The translations under genes and the position numbers were made by a program. This document shows positions 10,640-18,956 of a stretch of 64,000 nt of DNA, piece after piece (position 1 is the stretch's first letter; each line of letters begins with the position of its first letter). The notes under the pieces are model-generated. The model saw only the letters and a list, made by a program, of their open reading frames with translations, had not been told where the DNA came from and did no database searches. Source of the stretch: Xylophilus sp. GW821-FHT01B05 (GTDB taxonomy: Bacteria > Pseudomonadota > Gammaproteobacteria > Burkholderiales > Burkholderiaceae_C); NCBI GenBank assembly GCA_038961845.1, contig CP152408.1, positions 3,348,001 through 3,412,000 on the forward strand, written 5' to 3'.

Positions 10640-11430
10640 CGCAGGTGATCGTGCTGAGCCCGGGCGACCTGGCGCTGGCCGCGCTGCTGGTGCTGGCCAG
10701 CGCCGGGCTGTCGATGCTGCTGGCGTTGCGGCTGCAGCGCCCTTTGCTGATCGCGGCGGCGCGCATGGTGGTGCAGTTGCTGCTGGTCGGCTTCTTTCTG
10801 CAGCGGGTGTTTGCCATTTCTTCGGCCTGGCTGACCGGTGCCGTCATCGTCGCCATGCTGCTGGCTGCCAGCCGCGAGGTGGGGGCGCGGCAAGAGCGCC
10901 GGCTGGCCGGCCTGTGGCACTACGCGCTGGGCGGCCTGCCCATCGTGGCGGCGACCGTGGGCATTGCGCTGCTGGCGCTCACCACCGCCCTCAAGCCCCA
11001 GCCCTGGTACGACGCGCGCCACGCCATTCCGCTGGTGGGCATCGTGCTGGGCACGGTGATGAATTCGGCCAGCCTGGCGCTGCACCACGTCTTCTCGACC
11101 GTGACGCGCGAGCGCAGCGCCATCGAGGCGCAACTGGCGCTGGGCGCAGACCGCTACACCGCCTTTAGCGACATCGCGCGCCGCGCCACGCGTGCCGGCG
11201 TGCTGCCGGTGATGAACCAGATGGCTGCGGCCGGCATCATCACCCTGCCCGGCATCATGACCGGCCAGGTGCTGGCCGGCATGGACCCGATGGAGGCGGC
11301 CAAGTACCAGATCCTGCTGATGTTCTTGCTGGCGTCGGGTGGCTTCCTGGCCTCGGCCGGCGCGGTGTACCTGGCCGTCTGGCGCCTGACCGATGAGCGC
11401 GATCGGCTGCGGCTGGACCGGTTGGAGTGA
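10636..11430 (+). CDS. fetB: iron export ABC transporter permease (FetB/UPF0014)
   Basis: A 264-residue inner-membrane protein with about seven hydrophobic spans, for example LALAALLVLASAGLSMLLAL and the LPGIMTGQVLAGMDP region. The motif GTVMNSASLALHH and the ERSAIEAQLALGA segment are typical of the FetB/UPF0014 family. It is translationally coupled to the ATPase through an ATGA overlap at 10636. The probable role is metal (iron) export together with FetA. Confidence 0.9.
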   Translation: MTQVIVLSPGDLALAALLVLASAGLSMLLALRLQRPLLIAAARMVVQLLLVGFFLQRVFAISSAWLTGAVIVAMLLAASREVGARQERRLAGLWHYALGGLPIVAATVGIALLALTTALKPQPWYDARHAIPLVGIVLGTVMNSASLALHHVFSTVTRERSAIEAQLALGADRYTAFSDIARRATRAGVLPVMNQMAAAGIITLPGIMTGQVLAGMDPMEAAKYQILLMFLLASGGFLASAGAVYLAVWRLTDERDRLRLDRLE

Positions 11431-11432
11431 TC

Positions 11433-11470
11433 GCCCCAGGCTGCGCGCTTCGCGGCCTTCGCACCTTTCT
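11433..11470 (+). repeat. possible short remnant of dispersed repeat II
   Basis: GCCCCAGGCTGCGCGCTTCG followed by CGGCCTTCGCAC resembles the first 30 or so bases of repeat II (copies at 30660 and 44655). It is only a partial match and sits between the convergent fetB and methylglyoxal-synthase genes. Confidence 0.35.
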
Positions 11471-11475
11471 GCCGG

Positions 11476-12375
11476 TTACGGCAATGCCTGCACCGCCAAG
11501 TGCCGCTCTACCGCCAGTGCCCAGCGCTCGGCCATGGCGGGTGAGTTGATGCACGAGGCGGCCTCGCCCACGCTGCACACGGCGCGCTCCAGCAGTTGGA
11601 TGTCGGCCTCGTGCTGGCGTGCCACGTGCGGGTCTTCGAAGAAGATCACCTTGTGGCAGGCGCCGTCCAGCACCAGCTCGGCGATCTGCGCGTCGCCGCC
11701 CAGCGGGCCGCTCAGGTAGCGCTGCACCCAAGGCTTGTCGGCCGGCCAGCCGCGTGACCAGGCCATGCGGTTGAGCCGCTCGCCGGTGGTGCCGGTGGCC
11801 ACGCGGTGCGCGTAGCGCGACAGCAGATCGAAGTGCGCCTCGGCAAAGGCCACCATGCGGTCTTTCAGCGCATCGTGGGCGATCAGCGCGGCGGTTTGCG
11901 TCTCCAGGCGGAACAGCGTTTGTGGCCGCTGCACCGGCAGGCCGGCGTGCAGCAGCTCGACCTCCACCCACTCGATGGCGCCAGCCAGTGTGGACACAAA
12001 AGGCTTCTGGTGCGTCACGCACTGGCGCTTGAGCGCGTGCGCCTCGGCATAGGTGGTGGTGGGGTCGACCGGGTCTTGCAGGTAAATGATGCCGTCCAAC
12101 TCGTCCTCGGGCCGCAGCCCGCCGGAGATGCGCGACACCAGTCGCATCAGCCCGCCCTCGCGGCCACGCGGGTAGCGCACCAGCGGCGCATAGCCCTGCA
12201 ACAGCCCGGCCTGCGCCAAGGCGTCATAGGCGCCGCCAACCGCATGCAGGCCCAGGCCCAGGCGGCGGATGCCGTCGCCACTGGCGGCGATCCATGCGGG
12301 CAGGCCGGCCTGCGTGGCGTCGCGGTGCAAGCGGCTGGCGGCAAGGCCGAAACGGCGGGTGGGTGCTGGTGTCAT
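11476..12375 (-). CDS. methylglyoxal synthase with two MGS-like domains
   Basis: A 299-residue protein, twice the length of E. coli MgsA. The C-terminal half carries the full synthase signature: LIAHDALK, ATGTTGERL, LSGPLGGDAQ and IFFEDPH, which supply the family's His and Asp catalytic residues for converting dihydroxyacetone phosphate to methylglyoxal and phosphate. The N-terminal half looks like a second, degenerate MGS fold: GIIYLQDPVDP is kept, but the GGD and TGTTG motifs are lost (GREGGLMRLVS). The ATG at 12375 is chosen because it gives MTPAPTRRF; in-frame ATGs further upstream are possible. It is monocistronic. Confidence 0.8.
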   Translation of the reverse strand: MTPAPTRRFGLAASRLHRDATQAGLPAWIAASGDGIRRLGLGLHAVGGAYDALAQAGLLQGYAPLVRYPRGREGGLMRLVSRISGGLRPEDELDGIIYLQDPVDPTTTYAEAHALKRQCVTHQKPFVSTLAGAIEWVEVELLHAGLPVQRPQTLFRLETQTAALIAHDALKDRMVAFAEAHFDLLSRYAHRVATGTTGERLNRMAWSRGWPADKPWVQRYLSGPLGGDAQIAELVLDGACHKVIFFEDPHVARQHEADIQLLERAVCSVGEAASCINSPAMAERWALAVERHLAVQALP

Positions 12376-12454
12376 GGTGGCTTCTGAGAGGGAATGCGCA
12401 TCCATTGTCATGGGTTCTGTCACGGCAACGCGGCAGGCAAGCGGGCGCCTCAAA

Positions 12455-12526
12455 GCTCCTAATTCAGTAGCTACTTCCCCAGTCTACATCTGGGCTACAG
12501 CCACTTTTCACCAATATTTTCAGTTT
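12455..12526 (+). repeat. dispersed repeat I, copy B
   Basis: A degenerate copy: AGTAGCTAC, CCCAG...CTGGGCTA and CAGCCACTTTTCA are recognisable. It lies between the methylglyoxal synthase start and the ECF sigma gene. Confidence 0.6.
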
Positions 12527-12545
12527 TATAATAAGAACTATTCCC
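12527..12545. promoter_or_regulatory. candidate Fur box upstream of the FecI-type sigma gene
   Basis: The 19-mer TATAATAAGAACTATTCCC matches the Fur consensus GATAATGATAATCATTATC at 12 of 19 positions. It ends 12 bp before the sigma-factor frame. FecI-type genes are usually Fur-repressed, so the place is sensible, but the match is moderate. Confidence 0.45.
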
Positions 12546-12556
12546 ATCTATAGAAT

Positions 12557-13159
12557 GTGCCACCCGCATGGCTGCCGCCTGCTTCCTGGCCTTCTACGAC
12601 CCGACCCGTGCTTGCGCGCTACTACCAAGAACTGCTGAGCTTTCTGTCCCGCAAGGTGTCCGACCGCGCCACGGCGGCTGACCTGGCGCAGGAAAGCTAC
12701 GCACGCGTGTATGCGTCGCAGCAGGCCGGCCCCGTGGTCCGCGACCCGCGCGCGCTGCTCTACAAGACGGCCCGCAACCTGGTGATCGACCAGGGCCGGC
12801 GTGGCGATGTTCGCGCCCGCTTTGCCGAGCCACAGGACGACATGGCCTCTGACGAGCCAGACAACACGCTCGGGCCCACCGCCTTCGAGCCCGATGCCGC
12901 GCTGCAATCGCGGCAGATGGTCAATGCCATCCTGGCCACCATCGACGGCCTGCCGCCGCGCTGCCGCCAGGCCTTCATCCTGCACAAGTTCGACGGGCTG
13001 TCGCATGCCGAAGTGGCGGCGCGCATGGGCGTCAGCGTCAAGATGGTCGAACAGCATGTCAGGACTGCCGTGGCGGCGTGCAGGCATTGCCGCGACGGGA
13101 TCAACGAAACCGCCCCGCCCGCGCCCCCGTTGCGCAGAAGAAGGCGCAGCCACGAATGA
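12557..13159 (+). CDS. ECF sigma factor, FecI type
   Basis: Up to 200 residues from a GTG at 12557; a later in-frame GTG at 12608 (VLARYYQEL) would give about 183 residues and could be the true start. Region 2 is seen as LLSFLSRKVSDRATAADLAQ...YKTARNLVID and region 4 as LPPRCRQAFILHKFDGLSHAEVAARMGVSVKMVEQHV. It is the cytoplasmic partner of the FecR-like gene 79 bp downstream and directs RNA polymerase to the receptor gene. An iron-starvation role is inferred from the FecI-FecR-FecA order. Confidence 0.9.
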   Translation: MPPAWLPPASWPSTTRPVLARYYQELLSFLSRKVSDRATAADLAQESYARVYASQQAGPVVRDPRALLYKTARNLVIDQGRRGDVRARFAEPQDDMASDEPDNTLGPTAFEPDAALQSRQMVNAILATIDGLPPRCRQAFILHKFDGLSHAEVAARMGVSVKMVEQHVRTAVAACRHCRDGINETAPPAPPLRRRRRSHE

Positions 13160-13193
13160 AGAAGTACGGATCGAGATATTTGTGCAAGGCAGG

Positions 13194-13225
13194 CATAGGG
13201 TTGTGCACGGCTCGTGCGTCTACCC
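13194..13225 (+). promoter_or_regulatory. FecI-type ECF promoter of the fecR-like gene
   Basis: ATAGGGTT (13195-13202) and CTCGTGCGTCTACCC (13211-13225) recur with identical spacing upstream of the receptor gene (14331-14362). CGTCTA is a plausible ECF -10 element and TAGGGTT the -35. The shared layout makes this the probable target of the adjacent sigma factor. Confidence 0.6.
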
Positions 13226-13238
13226 TTCTGAGAGAGCC

Positions 13239-14270
13239 ATGAGCCTGCCGCAACGCCCTTCCTCCGCCCCGCAAAGCATCGACGGTGATGCTCTGGACTG
13301 GTTCGTCCGCCGCACAGGCGGCGGCTTTGGCGCGCGCGACGAAGCCGCCTTCCAAACCTGGTTCAAAGCCGATGCCCAGCACCGCAGTGCCTATGCACGC
13401 CAACAGGCGGAATGGACTGCGCTCGACCGCTTGCCGGCTGAGGGGCTGGCAATCCTGCGGGCCAACCTGGCGGATGACTTGGCTGCTCGTCCGGCCACGC
13501 CGCTGCGTCGCCGCTTCTTCGTGCCTGCCTTCTCTGCCGCAGCCTTTGCCCTGGTGGCAAGCAGTGCCGGCTTCATGGCCTGGAACCACTGGCAGGCCCA
13601 GCCGGTGTTCGCCCAGAGCTTCAGCACGCAGCGCGGGCAGCAGCTCGAAGTGCCGCTGCCCGATGGCAGCCGGCTGCGGCTGGACACCGCGACACGTGTG
13701 CAAGTCACCTATTACCGCCAGCGCCGGGAAGTGAGACTGCCCGAGGGACAGGCCGTTTTCAGTGTGCATGGCGATACCGCGCGCCCGTTCGAGGTACTGG
13801 CCGGGCCGGTGCGCATCACCGTTGTCGGCACGCGTTTCTCGGTGCGCCACACGCCCGGCATGGCGAGCGCCGGCGGGGTGCGCGTGGCGGTGGAAGAAGG
13901 CCGCGTCAAGGTCGAGCGCATCGCGCCGGGTGCGGCCGCCCCGCCGGTCTTTTTGTCGGCAGGCCAGCAGATCGCCAGCGACGCCCAGGGCGTGCTGGAG
14001 CCGGTGGCGCCCCTCTCTACCGCGGGCATCGCGCCCTGGCGCGACAAGCGCGTGAGCTTCGACAACACCCGCCTCGACCAGGTGCTGGCCGAACTGGAGC
14101 GCTACGGCGACACGCGGCTGGTGCTGCGCGACCCGGCCGTGGCCAGCCTGCGCGTGACCGGCACCTTCAACCCCGCGCGCCTGGACAACTTTGCCAGGCT
14201 GCTGCCGCAGGCCGCCCCGGTACGGCTGCAGGCAGCCGGGGACGTGATGGAGATCGTCCGCGCGCCATGA
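13239..14270 (+). CDS. FecR-type anti-sigma/sigma regulator
   Basis: A 343-residue inner-membrane signalling protein. The cytoplasmic N-terminal part (about 1-88) has the DUF4880-like ALDWFVRRTGG...AFQTWFKADAQHRSAYA. A single membrane span FFVPAFSAAAFALVASSAGF follows at about 89-108, and then the periplasmic FecR domain (PDGSRLRLDTATRV, VVGTRFSV, VAVEEGRVKV). The C-terminal STN-like part contacts the receptor's signalling domain. The ATG at 13239 follows GAGAGAGCC and gives the normal FecR length. It should relay receptor occupancy to the ECF sigma factor. Confidence 0.9.
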   Translation: MSLPQRPSSAPQSIDGDALDWFVRRTGGGFGARDEAAFQTWFKADAQHRSAYARQQAEWTALDRLPAEGLAILRANLADDLAARPATPLRRRFFVPAFSAAAFALVASSAGFMAWNHWQAQPVFAQSFSTQRGQQLEVPLPDGSRLRLDTATRVQVTYYRQRREVRLPEGQAVFSVHGDTARPFEVLAGPVRITVVGTRFSVRHTPGMASAGGVRVAVEEGRVKVERIAPGAAAPPVFLSAGQQIASDAQGVLEPVAPLSTAGIAPWRDKRVSFDNTRLDQVLAELERYGDTRLVLRDPAVASLRVTGTFNPARLDNFARLLPQAAPVRLQAAGDVMEIVRAP

Positions 14271-14330
14271 CACATGGCGCGCCTTGTTCAGCGGTACGTC
14301 CATCATTGAATGCAAATAGTTTTTATTTGA

Positions 14331-14362
14331 TATAGGGTTTGATGCGTCTCGTGCGTCTACCC
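14331..14362 (+). promoter_or_regulatory. FecI-type ECF promoter of the TonB receptor gene
   Basis: ATAGGGTT, eight spacer bases, then CTCGTGCGTCTACCC, the same two blocks and spacing as at 13194-13225. A short AT-rich inverted repeat (CAAATA...TATTTG, 14313-14329) lies immediately upstream. Confidence 0.6.
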
Positions 14363-14409
14363 GGGTGAGAGAAAGAAGCAACTCATTCACCTGCAGGAAA
14401 ACGTACGCA

Positions 14410-16776
14410 ATGAACCGTCCCGTGTTTCGGCCCGCACCGCTGGCCCTTGCCATCGCGCTGGCCATCGGCTGCCCCGCCCTCCATGCGCAAAGCGCCAACG
14501 CACTGCTTGGCGCGCCCGTGCCGCTCAACATCGCCGCGCAGCCGCTTGGGCAGGCGCTCAATGATTGGGCGCGGCAAACCCGCATCGAACTCATCGTGCC
14601 GCCGGCCCTGGTCGCGGGCAAGGCCGCGCCGGCGGTGGTGGGCAGCCTGACGCCACGGCAGGCGCTGGATCGGCTGCTGGCCGGCAGCGGCCTGGTCGCG
14701 GCGGCAGACGGCCCGGCCATGGTGGTCAGGGCGGCGCCGGCGGGCGCCGAATCGGCGCTGCCGGCCGTGGTCGTCACGGCCAGCGCGGAGCGGGAAACCG
14801 GCACCAGCCCGGTCAATGGCTATGTCGCCAGGCGCAGCACGGCAGGCACCAAGACCGATAGCTCCATATTGGAGATTCCGCAGTCACTGTCGGTCATCGG
14901 GCGTACGGAAATGGAGGCGCGGGGCGCCCTGGATCTGATGGATGTGGTGAGCCAGACACCCGGCGTATCGGTCGCCCCCTACGGGCCAGACAACCGTGGT
15001 TGGGAATACATCTCGCTGCGCGGCTTCCCCGGCAACACCAGCAGCTACCGCGACGGCCTGCCCCAAACCCAGTTTGGCGTGATCTACCGCATGACCGAAC
15101 CCTATGGCTTGGAGCGCGTGGAGATCCTGCGCGGCCCCTCTTCCGTCTTGTACGGCCAGGGTGACGCAGGCGGTGTCATCAACCGGGTCAGCAAGGCGCC
15201 CGGGCCAGAGGCCACCCGGGAAGTCGAAGTGCAATATGGCAACTTCAATCGCAAGCAATTGGCCGTCGACGTGGGCGGGGCCGTTGGGGAAGGCAGTGAC
15301 CTCAGCTTCCGCTTGGTGGGCGTTGCGCTCGACAGCCAGGACCAGGACCGGTACTCAAATGGCGACCGGATCAAACGCACACGCGCCTACCTGGCGCCGT
15401 CGCTGCGCTGGCAACCCAACGCTGGCACGTCGCTGACATTGTTTGGCGAGTTCCTGAACGACGAATCAGGCGAAGACCCCTACTACGCCATCTTCACGGG
15501 CCCCGATGGTCTCGTGCGCCACGTCAAATACGGAGACCCGTCCTTCAGCAGCTTCAAGCAGAACCAGTATTCGATGGGCTACCGGTTCGAGCACGCCCTC
15601 AACGACACCTGGACGCTGCGCCAGAACGCCCGCTACACCGACATCACGATGAAGCGAAATGCCCTGTGGGCCGATTCGCTCCAGGCGGACGGCCATACCC
15701 TTTCCCGCATGACCCGGTCGTGGGACGACGCACTGACGCAAGGGTCGATCGATACCCAGCTGCAAGGCACGCTGCGGACAGCGGCCGCCGAGCACAAGCT
15801 GCTTTTTGGCGTGGACTGGAATCGCCTGGATGGAACCGCGCTGCGCTTTAGAGGCACGGGGCCCGACCTGGACCTGCTCAATCCGGTGTACGGCATGGCA
15901 GTTGCCACGCCCACCACACCGCTGGCCAACTTCACCCAGACGATGGACCAGATCGGCCTGTACGCCCAAGACCAGATCCGCTTCGGCGAGCGCTGGATAG
16001 CCACGCTGGGCGGCCGCCAGGACCACGTCAGATCAACGATCGACAACCGCCTGAGCACCCGGACCACGCAAACTGACAACGCCTTCAGCGGCCGGGTCGG
16101 GCTGAACTACCTGCTGGGCAACGGCTGGGCGCCGTATGTCAGCTATGCCACCTCCTTTTTGCCCACCAGCGGCGTGGATGCCGACAACAACCCCTTCAAG
16201 CCCAGTCGTGGCAAGCAGGCGGAGATCGGCATCAAGTACCAGCCCGAAGATGGCAAGAGCCTTTTCACGGCGGCCCTGTTCGACCTCACGAAGACGAACG
16301 TCGTCACCTACGACAACATCACCTCGGATGCGCGGCAGATCGGCAAGCAACGCTCGCGCGGGCTGGAGCTGGAGGCCAAGACCAGGTTGACCAACCGCCT
16401 GAATGCCACGGCATCCCTCACGCTGATGGACCTGAAGGTGCTTCAAAGCGCCGACGCAACCGAGGTGAACAAGATCCCCGCCACGGTGCCCAGGCAGATG
16501 GCCTCGGTCTGGCTGGACTATGCCGTGGGTGGCGGCTTTGGCATGGGCGCAGGGGCCAGCTACGTCGGGCCGCGCCAGAACGACGAGGCCAACACCTCGG
16601 TCGAAGGCGGCTTCACCTTGCTCAACGCCGTGTTGCGCTACGACCAGGGGCCTTGGCGCTTTGCACTGAACGCGACCAATCTGCTGAACAAGAAGTACAA
16701 CACCATCTGCTACCACGGCGAGTGCTATCTGGGCAGGGAGCGCACCTTGATCGCAACGGCCAAGTACCGGTTCTGA
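14410..16776 (+). CDS. TonB-dependent siderophore receptor with signalling domain (FecA/FpvA type)
   Basis: A 788-residue outer-membrane transducer. Residues 1-27 are a signal peptide (LALAIALAIGCPALHAQ). About 35-107 form the STN signalling domain. A TonB-box-like LPAVVVTA follows near 117-124, then the plug with IPQSLSVIGRTEME and RGPSSVLYGQGDAGGVINRV, and a beta barrel that ends in KYRF. The STN domain and the upstream sigma/FecR pair show it both transports and signals. An upstream GTG would add 15 residues ahead of the signal peptide and was rejected. The ligand is probably a ferric siderophore, identity unknown. Confidence 0.93.
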   Translation: MNRPVFRPAPLALAIALAIGCPALHAQSANALLGAPVPLNIAAQPLGQALNDWARQTRIELIVPPALVAGKAAPAVVGSLTPRQALDRLLAGSGLVAAADGPAMVVRAAPAGAESALPAVVVTASAERETGTSPVNGYVARRSTAGTKTDSSILEIPQSLSVIGRTEMEARGALDLMDVVSQTPGVSVAPYGPDNRGWEYISLRGFPGNTSSYRDGLPQTQFGVIYRMTEPYGLERVEILRGPSSVLYGQGDAGGVINRVSKAPGPEATREVEVQYGNFNRKQLAVDVGGAVGEGSDLSFRLVGVALDSQDQDRYSNGDRIKRTRAYLAPSLRWQPNAGTSLTLFGEFLNDESGEDPYYAIFTGPDGLVRHVKYGDPSFSSFKQNQYSMGYRFEHALNDTWTLRQNARYTDITMKRNALWADSLQADGHTLSRMTRSWDDALTQGSIDTQLQGTLRTAAAEHKLLFGVDWNRLDGTALRFRGTGPDLDLLNPVYGMAVATPTTPLANFTQTMDQIGLYAQDQIRFGERWIATLGGRQDHVRSTIDNRLSTRTTQTDNAFSGRVGLNYLLGNGWAPYVSYATSFLPTSGVDADNNPFKPSRGKQAEIGIKYQPEDGKSLFTAALFDLTKTNVVTYDNITSDARQIGKQRSRGLELEAKTRLTNRLNATASLTLMDLKVLQSADATEVNKIPATVPRQMASVWLDYAVGGGFGMGAGASYVGPRQNDEANTSVEGGFTLLNAVLRYDQGPWRFALNATNLLNKKYNTICYHGECYLGRERTLIATAKYRF

Positions 16777-16858
16777 CCTGAGGTCGCGCCAGGCCAGGTG
16801 CGAGGGCCATCAGGATTTCACCCCTGCCGCGCAAGCGCCAGGCCGTGTCCAATGCCTG

Positions 16859-17743
16859 ATGCCCTCCTCCACACCTCTGCAGCCCCTGGCGGGCATTCGC
16901 GTACTCAGCCTTGCCCTCAACCTGCCCGGCCCCGCCGCGCTGCAACGCTGCCGGCGCATGGGCGCGGACTGCGTCAAGCTCGAACCCCTGGCGCCCAAAG
17001 GCGCTGCCAGCGCCGATCCGATGGGCCGCTACAGCCCGGCCGCCTATGCCGCGCTGCACGAAGGCGTGCAACTGCTGCAGGCGGATCTGAAGCATGCTGA
17101 CGGCCAGGCGCTGCTGCAGGCGGAGCTGGCGCAGGCCGATGTGCTGCTGACATCGTTCCGGCCTTCTGCGCTGGCGCGGCTGGGCTTGGATGCGGCCACG
17201 CTGGGCGTGCGCTACCCGCGGCTGTCGTGCATCGCCATCGTCGGCGCGCCCGGCCCTGCTGCCGAGGTGCCCGGGCATGACCTGACCTACCTGGCCGAAA
17301 GCGGCCTGGTGCCCGGGCTGGCGCTACCGCCCACGCTCTACGCCGACATGGCCGGCGCCCTGATGGCCAGCGAGGCGGTGCTGCAGGCGCTGCTGCAGCG
17401 CGCCAGCACCGGCGCGGGCGTACATGTGGAGGTGGCGCTATCGGATGCGGCCAGGCACCTGGCGCAGCCGCGCGACTGGGGCCTGACGCTGCCCACCGGT
17501 GCGGTGGGTGGCGCGCATGCGGGCTACGGCGTCTATGCCTGCGCCGATGGCCGCGTGGCCGTGGCGGCGCTGGAGCCGCACTTTGCCGCCGCGCTGTGCA
17601 GCGCCGCCGGCCTGCCGGCGCAGGACGACATGCTGCACCCCGCCACGCGTGAGGCCATCGCCCGCTTTCTGCAGCGCCAGACACGGGCGGAGCTGGATCA
17701 GTTGGCCCGCGAGCGCGACCTGCCGCTACATACGCTGGCATAG
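16859..17743 (+). CDS. CaiB/BaiF-type CoA transferase, compact form
   Basis: A 294-residue family III CoA transferase, shorter than the usual 380-410. The start LAGIRVLSLALNLPGPAALQ, the LLQADLKHADGQALLQ segment and VLLTSFRPSALARLGLD are typical. The catalytic Asp should be the one in GHDLTYLAESG (about residues 139-149). The large C-terminal region is reduced, so it may be a racemase-like or partly degenerate member. It is a single gene, convergent with the DMT exporter, with repeat I copy C as a shared boundary. The substrate is unknown. Confidence 0.78.
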   Translation: MPSSTPLQPLAGIRVLSLALNLPGPAALQRCRRMGADCVKLEPLAPKGAASADPMGRYSPAAYAALHEGVQLLQADLKHADGQALLQAELAQADVLLTSFRPSALARLGLDAATLGVRYPRLSCIAIVGAPGPAAEVPGHDLTYLAESGLVPGLALPPTLYADMAGALMASEAVLQALLQRASTGAGVHVEVALSDAARHLAQPRDWGLTLPTGAVGGAHAGYGVYACADGRVAVAALEPHFAAALCSAAGLPAQDDMLHPATREAIARFLQRQTRAELDQLARERDLPLHTLA

Positions 17744-17745
17744 CG

Positions 17746-17806
17746 AAACTACAAAATAGATAGCTATAAGCCCAGGCCACACCTGGGCTAAAGGCCTTTT
17801 TTACCC
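17746..17806 (+). repeat. dispersed repeat I, copy C (likely bidirectional terminator)
   Basis: ACTACAAAATAGATAGCTAT is followed by an AGCCCAGG/CCTGGGCT hairpin (8-bp stem, loop CCACA) and AAAGGCCTTTTTT. It lies between two convergent stop codons (17743 and 17801), so it probably ends both transcripts. Confidence 0.8.
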
Positions 17807-18700
17807 AGATTTCCCGCGCCGCGACAGCAAGCCCATGGCCGCACCCAGCAGCAGCCCGCCCCACCACTGGCGCGGCGCCATCGGCTCGGCCAGCCACCAG
17901 GCGGCCAGCACCGCAGCCACCAGGGGCTCCACCAACGAGCCGATGACCGCCGCCGTGGGCGACAAGCGGCGCGCGCCCCAGGCAAAGCACAGGTAGGCCA
18001 GCGAGGTCGTCACCACGCCGGTATAGGCAATGCCCCACCAGTCCACGGCCAGCGCCGGCCCCCGCCAGCCTTGCGGCAAGGCCACCACCAGCACGCACAG
18101 CGTAGACACCGTCATGCTCCAGGCCGAGGCGGTGACTGCCGGGATGGCCGCCGGCATGCGCGCATTGCCCAGCACCATCAGCGCATAGCAAAACGCCGAG
18201 CCCAGCGACCAGGCCAGGCCCGCCAGATGCCCGGCCGGCAAGGCCGCGCCGCCCGCCGGCAAGGCCACCAGCAGCACGCCGCCCAAGGCCAGCGCAAGCG
18301 CCAGCAGCAGGCGCGCGCTCAGGCGCTCATAGCCGCGCGCCAGCGACACCAGGGCCACGATGGCCGGCGCGCAGCAGACCGAGATCACGGTAGGCAGCGC
18401 CGGGCCGATGCGCTCTATGCCGGCAAACCAGCAGCCCACGTTGAGCGCCATCGCCACGCCCGTGCCCGCCACCAGCATGCGCTGCCGCCCGGGCAGCGCA
18501 CGCCAGCGCGGCACCACGGGCTGGCGCCAATGCCACCACCACAGCAGCGGCAGCCCCAGTGCAAAGCGCACCAGCGTCAGGCTTTGCGGCGTCATGCCGC
18601 TGCCCATCAAGTGTTGTGCCACCAGGGCCCCCAGGCCCCAGAGGGCGCCCGCGAGCAATACGCCGCCCCATGCCAGGGCGGCGGAAGTTGTCGATTTCAT
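17801..18700 (-). CDS. EamA/DMT-family transporter
   Basis: A 299-residue inner-membrane exporter of the drug/metabolite transporter superfamily with about ten hydrophobic spans arranged as two EamA repeats; GALWGLGALVAQHLMGSG lies in the first and WGIAYTGVVTTSLAYLCFAW in the second. The ATG at 18700 (MKSTTSAALAWGG) follows GGAGAAG and fits the family length. Longer upstream frames only add a non-hydrophobic tail. The substrate is unknown; relatives export amino acids or nucleotides. Confidence 0.87.
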   Translation of the reverse strand: MKSTTSAALAWGGVLLAGALWGLGALVAQHLMGSGMTPQSLTLVRFALGLPLLWWWHWRQPVVPRWRALPGRQRMLVAGTGVAMALNVGCWFAGIERIGPALPTVISVCCAPAIVALVSLARGYERLSARLLLALALALGGVLLVALPAGGAALPAGHLAGLAWSLGSAFCYALMVLGNARMPAAIPAVTASAWSMTVSTLCVLVVALPQGWRGPALAVDWWGIAYTGVVTTSLAYLCFAWGARRLSPTAAVIGSLVEPLVAAVLAAWWLAEPMAPRQWWGGLLLGAAMGLLSRRGKSG

Positions 18701-18865
18701 GGTTCCGTCTTCTCCGAAAGGCGCCCGCCCGCCATGCGGCGGTGGGCGCGACCGTGCCTGCCTGCCCTGGCAGTGAGCCAAGGCAAGCGCTATACGCGGC
18801 GCAGCAGGGCTGCGCGCGTTACAGGCCTACGGTCGGAGGAGCAGTGCGGAAGAAAGGCATGGGCG

Positions 18866-18927
18866 CAATTAGATAGCAAAAAGCCCAGGCGGGACCTGGG
18901 CTTTAGGCACTTTTGATGCTCAAAAGG
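18866..18927 (-). repeat. dispersed repeat I, copy D
   Basis: AGATAGCAAAAAGCCCAGGC...GGCACTTTTGATG is a variant copy whose hairpin (AAAGCCCAGG/CCTGGGCTTT, loop CGGGA) is extended by A/T pairs. It lies about 30 bp downstream of metQ. Confidence 0.75.
18877..18904 (-). terminator. rho-independent terminator of metQ, formed by repeat I
   Basis: Read on the minus strand, the 10-bp stem AAAGCCCAGG/CCTGGGCTTT is followed by a short T run (TTTTTG). It sits directly behind the metQ stop and is part of repeat I copy D. Confidence 0.7.
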
Positions 18928-18956
18928 CCGTAAAAAGCAGAGGCAGCGCCGAAGGC

